Assembly (NCBI RefSeq): GCF_900182705.1
Contig: NZ_FXTP01000004.1
Location: 1-64,000, forward strand
Length of the DNA: 64,000 bases
Reading direction: 5' to 3'
Source of the DNA: Gracilimonas mengyeensis
Lineage (GTDB): Bacteria; Bacteroidota; Rhodothermia; Balneolales; Balneolaceae
Positions 1 to 9,132 of the stretch are shown here, piece by piece (position 1 is the stretch's first letter; each line of letters begins with the position of its first letter). Made by a program: the position numbers and the translations under genes. Below the pieces are notes generated by a model. That model had not been told where the DNA came from, searched no databases, and saw nothing but the letters and a program-made list of their open reading frames with translations.

Positions 1-19
1 AAGCCCACCAAGCCACCCA

Positions 20-53
20 TAAAAAAAGTAGCCCTGCCAAAGGCAAGGCTACT
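20..53 (-). terminator. intrinsic terminator at the left edge
   Basis: Read on the minus strand, a 12-bp stem (arms 42-53 and 27-38, 11 of 12 positions paired, 3-nt loop) is followed directly by seven T. It is a strong Rho-independent terminator for leftward transcription. No convincing gene lies just upstream of it on that strand, only a 16-codon Met-rich reading frame (99 to 49), so it ends a short transcript or attenuates a gene beyond the left edge. Confidence 0.75.
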
Positions 54-289
54 GTAGATACATCACATGCAAAGGCATCATGATGTTCTTTGAAGTCATA
101 AAAATAGAAGTTTCTCTTGATTTTTAACACAGTACCTGACGATTTTTTAAAGACCATGCATATCGGTTTACCTCCACATTCATCGGACGAACTGAAGTCG
201 GCAGATGAAGTTCATCCCCAAATCCATTTTCTCTACAGATTTGTTAGGTAGCTTTTGGGCGAATTCTTAAAGCTCAAAAGTAAACCAAT
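54..289. other. upstream region of the metal-efflux operon
   Basis: This AT-rich non-coding stretch precedes the czc-type operon. It presumably holds the operon promoter and any metal-responsive operator, but I could not identify a clear promoter box. A 16-codon Met-rich open frame (99-49, minus strand) overlaps its left part. Confidence 0.4.
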
Positions 290-1534
290 ATGTTTCACTC
301 TTTTCTAACACTGGTTTTGATGCTTTTTCAAATGGGTACGAGTCCTGCAGATACTGCAGATATTTTGGCACTAAGTGTAGAAAAAGCGCTGGAGATTGCT
401 TACCGCCAGCATCCGCAAATCAATATCCTGCAGCAACAGATTGTGGCACAGCAAAAACAACAGGTACTAAGCTGGGGGCTGGATGATCCTCAAATCAATT
501 ACTTCAAAGAAGGTATCAACGATGGTGCTTTTATGGAGCAACGGTGGTCGATCACCCAAGGCATGGATTTTCCGCTTAGCAGTTATTACCGGGTGAAGCA
601 GGAAAAGGCTACTACTGAATCGCTGCAACTTAAATTGGACGACCTCAGAAACCAGGTTAAGGCCGATGTTAAAGCTTCCTATACCCGCCTGGCGTACACC
701 TTGCAATCGGGCAAGCTGGCGCGCGAACAGGTGGGACTCTTTGAAGATTTGAAACGGGCCGCGCAGGCTCGGGCCGATATGGGCGAGTCGTCCGAGATTG
801 ATGCCATGCAGGCTGATCTACAGCTGCAAGAAGCCCGAAACAGCATGGAATCAACGTTTCGGGAGATTATGAATGCTCGATATGATTTATTTCAGTCCAT
901 TGGATTAGATCCGGAAGATCAGACTTATGACATCAGCTTTCCCGATACGCTTGAATACCTCACCGTAGTTATTGACCAGGAAGAGGTAATGAACCGGCTT
1001 CAGGATCACCCCAAACTAAAACAAATGCAGCAGCAGGTAAGTGCTGCTGCTTACCAGGTCAAAGTGGCCAAAAGTGCGTACTTGCCGGATCTGAACATGA
1101 GTTACTACCGGCAGGATTTTGGTAACGATTATGATTTTTATGGCTTTGAAGTAGGCCTTTCTATTCCGCTTTGGTTTGCTGCCAAACAATCCCCCAAAGT
1201 GCAGCAGGCGCATGCCATGGAAAATGCGGCTCAGTGGCAATATGAAGACATCCGGCTCCTCATCAAAAAACAGGCCGAGCAAACCTGGCACAGTTACGAA
1301 ACGGCCAAAACAAACATTGAGCGCTTTAAGGGTAATATCCAGGCACAGTCGCAAGAGCTGGTACAAATGACCCAAACCGGCTACAGTATGGGTGAGCTGG
1401 ATTTGCTGACCCTGCTGGAAGCTCAGCGCACCTACCTGAGAACCCAAGAGGCCTACTACCGCACGCTGCGTGACTATTACCTCACCATCATTGAACTGGA
1501 ACGCTTTCTGCAAAACGACATCATTTTTAATTAG
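290..1534 (+). CDS. czcC: TolC/CzcC-family outer-membrane efflux protein
   Basis: Outer-membrane channel subunit of a tripartite RND metal efflux pump. The 414-residue length and the two long alpha-helical halves rich in Gln, Glu and Ala (roughly residues 35-200 and 230-400) are typical of the OEP/TolC fold. A hydrophobic N-terminal segment (about residues 2-18) looks like a signal peptide, although no lipobox is seen. It is the first gene of a four-gene operon: the adaptor starts 2 nt after its stop and the RND pump follows. The family assignment is firm. The symbol is by analogy with czcC/cusC, and the specificity is inferred from the pump gene. Confidence 0.85.
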   Translation: MFHSFLTLVLMLFQMGTSPADTADILALSVEKALEIAYRQHPQINILQQQIVAQQKQQVLSWGLDDPQINYFKEGINDGAFMEQRWSITQGMDFPLSSYYRVKQEKATTESLQLKLDDLRNQVKADVKASYTRLAYTLQSGKLAREQVGLFEDLKRAAQARADMGESSEIDAMQADLQLQEARNSMESTFREIMNARYDLFQSIGLDPEDQTYDISFPDTLEYLTVVIDQEEVMNRLQDHPKLKQMQQQVSAAAYQVKVAKSAYLPDLNMSYYRQDFGNDYDFYGFEVGLSIPLWFAAKQSPKVQQAHAMENAAQWQYEDIRLLIKKQAEQTWHSYETAKTNIERFKGNIQAQSQELVQMTQTGYSMGELDLLTLLEAQRTYLRTQEAYYRTLRDYYLTIIELERFLQNDIIFN

Positions 1535-1536
1535 AT

Positions 1537-2757
1537 ATGAGACTTCCAATGAACGCTTCATCCCACAAAAGAAAAATTGTAACGGTGGCAACAGCTGTGC
1601 TAATTGGGCTGGCAGGTTGCTCGGGCAAAGAGGACATCTCCCCCCAAGAAGACCCGGGCGTTCCGCCTTCGTTGCAGGCTTCCGAAACCTTACAAACCAT
1701 CAAGCTAACTCAGGAACAGGCGGATAACCTGGCGATTCAAACCTATACGGTAGATTCCGATCCGGTCAGTTTTTCCATTGACGCTCCCGGCGAAGTATTT
1801 GCCGCCCCCGAACGCATTTCTGTTGTGAGTGCTCCTATTAACGGACGGGTTTCAAACATTTATGCCCACGAGGGAGAGAAGGTATCGAAAGGTGATCCGT
1901 TACTGGAGCTCGAGAGCCTGGAGTTTGCCAACCTGGTGGCTGATTATCTGGAAGCCACGGCAGAAATCACCTACCAGCAACAGCAGGTAGAGCGGCTGAA
2001 GGTGTTGACGGAAGAGAAAATCAGTCCCCAGCGTACTCTGGAACGCGCTGAAGCCGATTTGCAACGGACTCAAACCAAACAAAGTGCAGCGCTGGCACGT
2101 CTCAAGGCCATAGGCATTACGAATCAACAAATTCAGGAATGGGATCCTTCAACTTCCGATCCAAACGCCAAGCTCACCTTGTATGCCTCCATTGACGGAA
2201 TATTAAACGAGCACCTGATTGAGATGGGCGAATCGGTCACGGCGTATCAGAAACTGCTGGATATCATTGACAACACCGAAGTATTGGTGCGAGGATTTGT
2301 AGCTCCCGAAGACGCTATATTTATCCAACCGGGTATGGCTGTAACCATAAGCGAGCGTGCCAGCCGGGAAGGCGTTTCCGCTCACACTATCGATGCCGCG
2401 GTGACCACCGTGAATCCCGCTCTTGATCAGAATAATCGGTCGGTGGTATTGAACTCCATTGTACGAACTACCCAAAACTGGCCGATGGTTGGGCAAAGCG
2501 TGCGGGTGTCGTATCAGGCAAAACCAGCGAACAACACGGTGAGTATCCCCATTTCCGCTGTACAGTTTGAGCAGAACAATGCCACGGTTTTTGTACAGCA
2601 TTCCGGTTTGGAATATGAATTACGCAGGGTGCAGATCGCCCGGCTTACGGCAAAACATGCTATCCTGAATAGCGGACTGGAAACGGGAGAAAAAGTAGCG
2701 GTGTCGCAGATATTCAGCCTGAAGGCTGTTGAGCGTTTTGAACAATTTGCAGATTAA
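1537..2757 (+). CDS. czcB: efflux RND transporter periplasmic adaptor (CzcB/CusB type)
   Basis: Membrane-fusion protein linking the inner-membrane RND pump to the outer-membrane channel. A lipoprotein signal ends in the lipobox LAGC (Cys about residue 28). A lipoyl/barrel-sandwich half-motif (SAPINGRVSNIYAHEGEKV) lies near residues 88-106, followed by a helical hairpin (about 125-190) and beta-barrel and membrane-proximal domains. The 406-residue length fits the family. No His- or Met-rich metal-binding N-terminal extension is visible. The start at 1537 lies 2 nt after the czcC stop; a second Met four codons later is an equally possible start. The pump gene begins 18 nt after its stop. Confidence 0.87.
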   Translation: MRLPMNASSHKRKIVTVATAVLIGLAGCSGKEDISPQEDPGVPPSLQASETLQTIKLTQEQADNLAIQTYTVDSDPVSFSIDAPGEVFAAPERISVVSAPINGRVSNIYAHEGEKVSKGDPLLELESLEFANLVADYLEATAEITYQQQQVERLKVLTEEKISPQRTLERAEADLQRTQTKQSAALARLKAIGITNQQIQEWDPSTSDPNAKLTLYASIDGILNEHLIEMGESVTAYQKLLDIIDNTEVLVRGFVAPEDAIFIQPGMAVTISERASREGVSAHTIDAAVTTVNPALDQNNRSVVLNSIVRTTQNWPMVGQSVRVSYQAKPANNTVSIPISAVQFEQNNATVFVQHSGLEYELRRVQIARLTAKHAILNSGLETGEKVAVSQIFSLKAVERFEQFAD

Positions 2758-2775
2758 ATATTAGCAGAAGAACCC

Positions 2776-5700
2776 ATGTTAAACAACCTCATTGATTTCA
2801 GTCTTAGGCAAAAATTTGTGGCCTTGTCATTGGTAGTCTTAATGGCCGTAGCCGGTATATTTTCACTACAGGATATTTCCATCAACTCCCAGCCGGATGT
2901 GACGCCCGTGCAAGTGCTGGTGATTACCAAAGCCGGCCGCTATTCACCCTATGATGTAGAGCGCCTGGTGAGCTATCCCATCGAAACGGCCATGAACGGG
3001 TTGCCGGATATCAAAGAAGTACGCTCTATTTCGCAATTTGGGTTGTCTGCCGTAACCATAGAATTTGATGAAGGTACCGATATCTATTTTGCCCGCCAAC
3101 TGGTAAGCCAGCGTGTACAAAGTATTGCCGGTGAGCTGCCGGAAGGGGTTTCTTCACCGCAACTGGGGCCTATTTCAACGGCTTTAGGGGAGATTGTGCA
3201 GTATGTAGTAAGAGGAAATCATCAGACCCTGACCGAGCTGCGTACCATACAAGACTGGCTGATTGCTCCTCAGCTTAAAACCGTGCAAGGGGTAACGGAG
3301 ATCAACTCATTCGGCGGTTTTGTGAAACAATATGAAGTACAGGTTGATCCCGACCGGCTTCGGAATTTCGGGATTGGCCTGAAAGACCTCACCGATGCCA
3401 TTGAAAACAACAACAGCGTTTCTGGTGGAAATTACCTGGAACATAATCGGGAACAGTACATCATCAGGGGCTTTGGCCAAATCAGTACGGCTCAAAATAT
3501 TGAAGATATCATCGTTAAAGAATTGGACAACCGCCCGATTTATATAAAGGATGTAGCCAATGTAGAGCTCGGAAGACAACTGCGTCAGGGGGCAGTAACC
3601 CAAGACGGAAACGGCGAGATTGTAACCGGCATCGTAATGATGCTGCGCGGGGGCAATGGCCGTGAAGTGATTGCCGATATTGATGAGAAAATAGACGAGG
3701 TAAACAAGAGTCTGCCTGAAGGAGTGTACATCGAGAAATTCTATGATCAATCGGATTTGGTGGATCGCACGACGGATACCATTGTAACCAACTTAGTAGA
3801 AGGAGGCTTTTTCGTAATCGCCGTGTTGTTATTGCTGTTGGGTGAAATCACCGGGGCGTTAATTGTGGCTTCAGTGATTCCCTTATCTATGCTTTTTGCT
3901 TTTATTGGAATGGATCAGCTGGGGCTGGCTGCCAACCTGATGAGTCTTGGAGCCATCGACTTTGGTATGGTCGTGGATGGTTCGGTAGTAATGGTCGAAA
4001 ATATCGTCCACCGCCTCAACCATGATGACGGGAAAAAATCGAAACTAATGGTAATCCGTGAGGCAGCGCATGAAGTAGCACGACCCATTTTCTACGGAGT
4101 GCTGATTATCCTGATGGTTTACGTACCTGTGATGACTTTTTCGGGAATGGAGGGCATCTTGTATCGCCCGATGGCTATAACGGTAGCTACGGCTGTATTT
4201 GGTTCGCTGATATTAGCTCTGGTGTACATCCCGGCAATGTCGGCCATCATCTTTAAAAACGGGGTGAAGCTCCGCAGGAATGTGGTCATCAACTGGCTGC
4301 GTCCCCGCTACAAAAAATTCCTGGAAGGCAGCTTAAATAAAAAAGCCATTACAGTAGGTTCAGCCGTGGTGGTATTTCTTGCCTCGTTGGCGGTCCTTCC
4401 ATTTCTTGGGACCGAATTTTTGCCGGAACTGGACGAGGGTTCCATCCTGATTGAGCAGGTACGAATGCCTTCTGTTACCCTCGAAGAGTCCGTTGAAAAT
4501 GCTGATTGGCTGGCCGGAAAGCTCACCGCAAACATCCCCGAGATAAAAACGGTGGTGCCTAAAACCGGTCGCTCAGATTTGGCTAACGATTGGATGGGCG
4601 TGCATCAAACCGATGTGTGGGTAGTGCTGAAACCAAGAGAAGAATGGCGGGAGGGATTGGATAAGGAAGGCATTATTGACCTGATTCGCCCCTACCTGGA
4701 AACCGAGCCCGGACTGTCTTATAACTTCACCCAACCTATTGCCATGCGGGTAGATGAGCTGACAAGTGGAGTGAAATCAGATATCGCCGTAAAAATATTC
4801 GGAGAAGATTTGCAAACACTGGATGCAATTGGCCGGGATATCTCTCAAATACTGGGTGATTTGGAAGGAACCGACAACCATTACCTGGAGCAAAGCAGCG
4901 GGCAGCCTTATTTCAATATCGAAATTGACCGCGAGGCGGTGGCTTCTTATGGACTAAATGTGAACGAAGTACAGCATGTGATTGAAACTGGCATTGGCGG
5001 GAGTGCGGCCGGACAGATTTTTGAAGGTCAGCGTCGCTTCGATATTGTGGTGCGTTTGCCGGAACACCTGCGGAATTCCTTCCAGGAAATCATGGATGTT
5101 CCCATCCAGCTGCCTAATGGCGGATATATTCCCCTTAAGCAGGTAGCACACATCTATGCTGAAGAAGGTCCCCGCGAAATTGCCCGTGAAAACGGCTGGC
5201 GGCGTGCCATACTGGGCATAAACATCCGCGATATTGACACCGGAACCTATGTGGCAAACCTGCAACAGGCTATAGAATCAAAAGTGGAGGTGCCGGCCGG
5301 TTATTTTCTGCAGTATGGCGGGGCTTTTGAAGATCAGCAGCGAGCTATGAATCACTTGTTGTTGGTGGTGCCGCTTTCCCTGCTGATCATCATTGGCTTG
5401 CTGTACATGATGTTTGGTAAATTCCGATTTACTATGTTGATTTTCCTAAACTTGCCTCTGGCTCTATCGGGCGGTATTTTTATCCTGTGGATGCGCGGGT
5501 TGTATCTGTCCGTTTCGGCCAGCATCGGTTTTGTGGCTTTGTTTGGCGTTGCGGTGTTGAACGGTATCGTATTGATATCACACCTGAATGATCTGCGCAA
5601 AGAGGGAACCAGCTTGAAAGACGCGGTGATTCAGGGCTCAGCCGATCGTTTGCGCCCGGTATTGATGACGGCACTGGTAGCAAGCCTTGGTTTCCTTCCC

Positions 5701-5865
5701 ATGGCTTTCAATGTAGGACCGGGTTCCGAAGTGCAACGCCCATTGGCTTCTGTAGTGATTGGAGGACTGGTGACATCTACACTGCTTACATTACTGGTTC
5801 TGCCCACCATCTACCACTGGATGGAAAAGGGAAAAGAACTTGTGGAGAAGAAACAGGAATTTTAG
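2776..5865 (+). CDS. czcA: CzcA-type heavy-metal efflux RND pump
   Basis: Inner-membrane proton/metal antiporter of the HME-RND family; 1029 residues is normal length. Hydrophobic TM1 lies at about residues 13-32, a large periplasmic loop follows, and TM clusters lie near 340-500 and 860-1020. TM4 carries DFGMVVDG...VEN with acidic residues Asp395, Asp401 and Glu408. In the characterised CzcA family this triad is needed for proton-coupled export of divalent ions (Zn, Co, Cd, Ni), whereas Cu/Ag CusA pumps have a different TM4. I therefore infer divalent-cation rather than copper specificity. It is the third gene of the operon, and the next gene starts 13 nt after its stop. Confidence 0.92.
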   Translation: MLNNLIDFSLRQKFVALSLVVLMAVAGIFSLQDISINSQPDVTPVQVLVITKAGRYSPYDVERLVSYPIETAMNGLPDIKEVRSISQFGLSAVTIEFDEGTDIYFARQLVSQRVQSIAGELPEGVSSPQLGPISTALGEIVQYVVRGNHQTLTELRTIQDWLIAPQLKTVQGVTEINSFGGFVKQYEVQVDPDRLRNFGIGLKDLTDAIENNNSVSGGNYLEHNREQYIIRGFGQISTAQNIEDIIVKELDNRPIYIKDVANVELGRQLRQGAVTQDGNGEIVTGIVMMLRGGNGREVIADIDEKIDEVNKSLPEGVYIEKFYDQSDLVDRTTDTIVTNLVEGGFFVIAVLLLLLGEITGALIVASVIPLSMLFAFIGMDQLGLAANLMSLGAIDFGMVVDGSVVMVENIVHRLNHDDGKKSKLMVIREAAHEVARPIFYGVLIILMVYVPVMTFSGMEGILYRPMAITVATAVFGSLILALVYIPAMSAIIFKNGVKLRRNVVINWLRPRYKKFLEGSLNKKAITVGSAVVVFLASLAVLPFLGTEFLPELDEGSILIEQVRMPSVTLEESVENADWLAGKLTANIPEIKTVVPKTGRSDLANDWMGVHQTDVWVVLKPREEWREGLDKEGIIDLIRPYLETEPGLSYNFTQPIAMRVDELTSGVKSDIAVKIFGEDLQTLDAIGRDISQILGDLEGTDNHYLEQSSGQPYFNIEIDREAVASYGLNVNEVQHVIETGIGGSAAGQIFEGQRRFDIVVRLPEHLRNSFQEIMDVPIQLPNGGYIPLKQVAHIYAEEGPREIARENGWRRAILGINIRDIDTGTYVANLQQAIESKVEVPAGYFLQYGGAFEDQQRAMNHLLLVVPLSLLIIIGLLYMMFGKFRFTMLIFLNLPLALSGGIFILWMRGLYLSVSASIGFVALFGVAVLNGIVLISHLNDLRKEGTSLKDAVIQGSADRLRPVLMTALVASLGFLPMAFNVGPGSEVQRPLASVVIGGLVTSTLLTLLVLPTIYHWMEKGKELVEKKQEF

Positions 5866-5878
5866 AGAAGGAGTTACT

Positions 5879-6343
5879 ATGAATGCAGCACATCTTCATC
5901 TGATTGTAAATCACATCCCTATTTTTACTACGCTGATTGGCATTTTGATTCTGGCGTGGGGGATGTACAAAAAAGAAGTTTCCATCCGCAATATCGCCTT
6001 TGTATTATTTATTGTGGGAGCAGCGAGCAGTTACCTGGCAATTGAAACCGGCGAATCAGCCGAAGATATTGTAGAAGAGGTAGCTTCCGTTTCTCACGAT
6101 ACTATTCATGATCATGAAGAGGCTGCTGAGATCTCTCTGTGGTTTGCAGTGGTGATGGGATTCCTGAGCATAGGCGCCCTTGCCTCACGTAAATTAAAAC
6201 TCCGCTTCGAAACGGGCTTGAATATTGCCATTCTATTAACCGCCCTGATTACCTTGGGATTATTGACCTATACGGCATACGAAGGGGGGAAAATCCGGCA
6301 CTCTGAAGCCTATACGGAAGTCGTTCAAACTTCGGATGAATAG
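5879..6343 (+). CDS. small four-TM membrane protein, DUF2231-like
   Basis: About 154-residue membrane protein of unknown function, last gene of the metal-efflux operon. The ATG at 5879 is chosen because a strong GAAGGAG Shine-Dalgarno sits about 6 nt upstream; an in-frame start at 5840 would overlap the czcA end. It begins with a His-rich HLHLIVNHIP motif in the first helix, reminiscent of DUF2231 proteins (which start with HPxxVHFPI). Four hydrophobic helices lie near residues 7-25, 33-48, 75-95 and 103-122. The loop between helices 2 and 3 contains HDTIHDHEE, which could bind metal. Its position suggests a role linked to metal handling, which is inference only. Confidence 0.8.
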   Translation: MNAAHLHLIVNHIPIFTTLIGILILAWGMYKKEVSIRNIAFVLFIVGAASSYLAIETGESAEDIVEEVASVSHDTIHDHEEAAEISLWFAVVMGFLSIGALASRKLKLRFETGLNIAILLTALITLGLLTYTAYEGGKIRHSEAYTEVVQTSDE

Positions 6344-6412
6344 CGTTTAATTTAAGGTCAATTGATGATACTTTACGAGGTGTGATTTCCAACGAAAATA
6401 GATTCATCCTTT

Positions 6413-7507
6413 ATGGAAAAATTTTATGCAGCGATCTTTGGAGCCGGAATAGCAGGGACCGCTATCGCAAACGAATTAGCCAATCGAAATAAGAAGGTTT
6501 TACTCATTGATCCGAATGTCTCGGAAACGGCACCCGGACCTCCCGCAGCTTTGGTTAATCCAGCCACAGGCCGGCGCGCGAAAATGTCGTGGAATGTGCA
6601 TCTTTGCTTGCCCGCCCTGAGGGACCTCATTACAGAATTGCAAGATTTTGCCGAAGATACACCTATTATCTCCGATACTGGGGCCATTCGGCCTGCGATA
6701 AATGAGAAGCTGGCGGAGAATTTTCGGGAATCGCTGGAGAAATATGACTGGCCGAAGGGGTGGATCCGATGGATGGAAAAAGATGATGTCATGGCCTTCA
6801 ACCCTAATATTGCACCGAATCATGGTGCATTGTTTTTGGATGTAGGCTTTACAGTACTGGTGGATAATTACCAAAACATTTTTCGGCAGTATCTGCGCGA
6901 TAAAGGAGTGGATTGCAGGTATGAAACAGCTCAGTATCATCACCATAAAAAGGATGACGGATTTACAATACAGTTTGGGGAAGGAACAGAAGCTGAAGCA
7001 GAGCATGTAATAATAGCAGCGGGTCATCAGACGCCTTTTTTCGAGGATTGGGAATACCTGCCACTGCACCGGGTAAAAGGACAGATTGTCCATTTTGAAG
7101 CCGATCAGGATTTGGAGTGGGAACATGCCACATCTGCCATGGGCTACAGTTTAAGGCGTGGAAAGCGGGATCTGATAGTCGGATCAACCTACGAGCATAA
7201 ATTTGAGGATCTGAGCACTTCAGAAAAAGCGTTTGTGCAAATAAAGGGAAAACTTGAGAAAATGTATCCCGGTTTGGTTGATAAGGTTCATAAGAAGAAC
7301 CAGATGGCCGGAGTGCGGGTTACCACGCCTAACAAACTGCCGGTAATTGGACGTCATCCTGAACACAAAAACTTATGTATATATACGGCCATGGGTTCAA
7401 AGGGACTGCTCTTTTCACAATATGTTGGGAGTTTGCTGGCTGAGCATTTGGTTGGTGGGGCTGCTATTCCTGAAGAGCTGGATACTAAACGCTTTGATGG
7501 TGACTAA
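6413..7507 (+). CDS. FAD-dependent oxidoreductase (DAO fold)
   Basis: A 364-residue single-domain flavoprotein of the D-amino-acid oxidase / MnmC-C-terminal superfamily. The FAD dinucleotide-binding motif GAGIAG is at residues 10-15, followed by a basic-to-acidic strand (VLLIDP). A second FAD contact (VIIAAGHQTP) lies near residue 200. The C terminus has the family motif MAGVRVTTPNKLPVIGRHP and a closing G-S-K-G-L pattern (about 305-345). The N-terminal part contains PAALVNPATGRR, similar in style to the MnmC oxidase domain, but no methyltransferase domain is present, so the substrate cannot be named. It has its own intergenic upstream region and is monocistronic or loosely linked to the next gene. 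Confidence 0.8.
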   Translation: MEKFYAAIFGAGIAGTAIANELANRNKKVLLIDPNVSETAPGPPAALVNPATGRRAKMSWNVHLCLPALRDLITELQDFAEDTPIISDTGAIRPAINEKLAENFRESLEKYDWPKGWIRWMEKDDVMAFNPNIAPNHGALFLDVGFTVLVDNYQNIFRQYLRDKGVDCRYETAQYHHHKKDDGFTIQFGEGTEAEAEHVIIAAGHQTPFFEDWEYLPLHRVKGQIVHFEADQDLEWEHATSAMGYSLRRGKRDLIVGSTYEHKFEDLSTSEKAFVQIKGKLEKMYPGLVDKVHKKNQMAGVRVTTPNKLPVIGRHPEHKNLCIYTAMGSKGLLFSQYVGSLLAEHLVGGAAIPEELDTKRFDGD

Positions 7508-7618
7508 TTAGGCTCTTCATACCACCTACATATTCTATTGGGATCTTCTGCTAAAATGGATTGGTGTTTATTGGAAGCACCTTTCCGGTCGGTTAAAATA
7601 TGAGGTATCCATTCTGAT

Positions 7619-8896
7619 ATGAAAGAAGAAACTATGCTTCAGCCAACTGCCGATGGCACGCTGATAAATAAAACGGAAATTATGGCCCCAGCGGGGGATT
7701 GGTCCTCGTTACAGGCGGCTATTCAAGGTGGTGCCGACTCGGTCTATTTTGGCATCGAACAGCTGAATATGCGGGCCCGGGCCTCCAATAATTTTACCAT
7801 GGCCGATTTGCCCGAGATAGCCGGGCTGGCACAAAAGGCAGGCATTCGCACCTATCTCACCCTAAATACGGTACTGTACGATCATGACTTGCCACTGATG
7901 AAGCGCATTATCGATGCCGTGAAAGAAAATGGTATTACAGCTATCATTGCGGCTGATCAGGCGGCTATCTCCTATGCATTCAAACAGAGCGTGGAAGTGC
8001 ATATTTCCACCCAGGCCAACATTTCGAATATTGAGATGGTGGAGTTTTACAGTCATTTCGCGGATGTGATGGTACTGGCCAGAGAACTAAGCCTGGGCCA
8101 GGTGAAAAAGATTGTAGAGGGCATCAAGGAGCGAAATATAACAGGACCTTCAGGCAATCTGGTTCAAATTGAGATTTTTGCCCACGGAGCTTTATGCATG
8201 GCCGTTTCAGGTAAATGTTATATGAGTTTGCATACCTACAACTCATCCGCGAATCGGGGTGCTTGTAAACAGAATTGCCGCCATGCCTACCGGGTGACGA
8301 ATGATGAAGGTGTGGAGCTGGAGATTGAAAACGAATACATCATGTCTCCCAAAGATTTATGTACCATTGATTTTCTGGACCAGGTATTGGATACCGGGGT
8401 AGAGGTGTTGAAACTGGAAGGCCGGGGCCGTTCACCCGAATATGTAAAAACGGTAACCCGCTGCTACAAAGAAGCGGCACAGGCCGTTTCAGAGGGAACC
8501 TTCACCCCCGAAAAACTGGCTGAGTGGAAAGATGATTTGGAGAAGGTGTATAACCGGGGTTTTTGGGATGGTTATTATCTGGGCCGCCGTTTGGGTGAGT
8601 GGAGCAAAGTACATGGTTCGGCTGCTACCAAAGAGAAAACCTTTGTGGGTAAAGTGCTGCATTACTATCCCAAAGCCAAAGTGGCACATATACGGATCAA
8701 AGCCCGTGAAGTGAAACCTGGGGATTTCCTGCTAATCATTGGGAATAAAACCGGTGTGGCTGAAGTGGAAGTGGATTCTCTGTGGGTGGATGAGCAACCG
8801 GCAGAGAAAGTAGAACAGGGACAAGATTGCACCATAAAAATGGAAGCAGAAGTGCGAGAGGGCGACAAAGTGTACATCTGGGAGGATAGAAACTGA
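7619..8896 (+). CDS. peptidase U32 family protein (RNA hydroxylase-like)
   Basis: 425-residue U32-family protein. The N terminus has the TIM-barrel opening EIMAPAGDWSSLQAAIQGGAD. Four conserved cysteines (Cys193, Cys200, Cys216, Cys220, in GALCMAVSGKC and GACKQNC) match the Fe-S cluster ligands of the family. Although named collagenase-like peptidases, studied members such as RlhA and TrhP act in hydroxylation of rRNA or tRNA, and UbiU/V in anaerobic ubiquinone synthesis. The C-terminal beta-barrel domain begins around residue 340. The stop overlaps the ATG of the ferredoxin gene by one base, so the two are translationally coupled and the ferredoxin is a likely electron donor. The exact RNA target is not determinable. 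Confidence 0.88.
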   Translation: MKEETMLQPTADGTLINKTEIMAPAGDWSSLQAAIQGGADSVYFGIEQLNMRARASNNFTMADLPEIAGLAQKAGIRTYLTLNTVLYDHDLPLMKRIIDAVKENGITAIIAADQAAISYAFKQSVEVHISTQANISNIEMVEFYSHFADVMVLARELSLGQVKKIVEGIKERNITGPSGNLVQIEIFAHGALCMAVSGKCYMSLHTYNSSANRGACKQNCRHAYRVTNDEGVELEIENEYIMSPKDLCTIDFLDQVLDTGVEVLKLEGRGRSPEYVKTVTRCYKEAAQAVSEGTFTPEKLAEWKDDLEKVYNRGFWDGYYLGRRLGEWSKVHGSAATKEKTFVGKVLHYYPKAKVAHIRIKAREVKPGDFLLIIGNKTGVAEVEVDSLWVDEQPAEKVEQGQDCTIKMEAEVREGDKVYIWEDRN

Positions 8897-9117
8897 TGCG
8901 GATTACTTTTTATCGGGATAAATGCATCGGCTGTAATTATTGTGTGGAAGCCTGGCCCGAACGCTGGCAGATGTCAAAGCGGGATGGAAAGTGCGTCCTC
9001 GTTGGCGGCAAGAAAAAAGGCCGGGTACACCGCGCTGAAGTTGGCGAGCACGAACGCGAATTTAACGAACGTGCAGCTGCCGCCTGTCCGGTGGGGATTA
9101 TTCGTATTGATGATTAA
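8896..9117 (+). CDS. single-cluster ferredoxin
   Basis: 73-residue soluble ferredoxin. Cys10, Cys13 and Cys16 (CIGCNYC) plus Cys64 followed by Pro (CPVG) form one 4Fe-4S site. The position where a two-cluster ferredoxin would have its fourth CP is replaced by AWP, so only one cluster is expected. Cys33 is additional and unassigned. The ATG shares its A with the TGA of the preceding U32 gene, indicating translational coupling. It probably delivers electrons to, or maintains, the U32 Fe-S enzyme. Compared with typical 60-residue monocluster ferredoxins it has a basic insert (GGKKKGRVHRAE, residues 37-48). Confidence 0.85.
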   Translation: MRITFYRDKCIGCNYCVEAWPERWQMSKRDGKCVLVGGKKKGRVHRAEVGEHEREFNERAAAACPVGIIRIDD

Positions 9118-9132
9118 GCTATAGCCGTTAGC

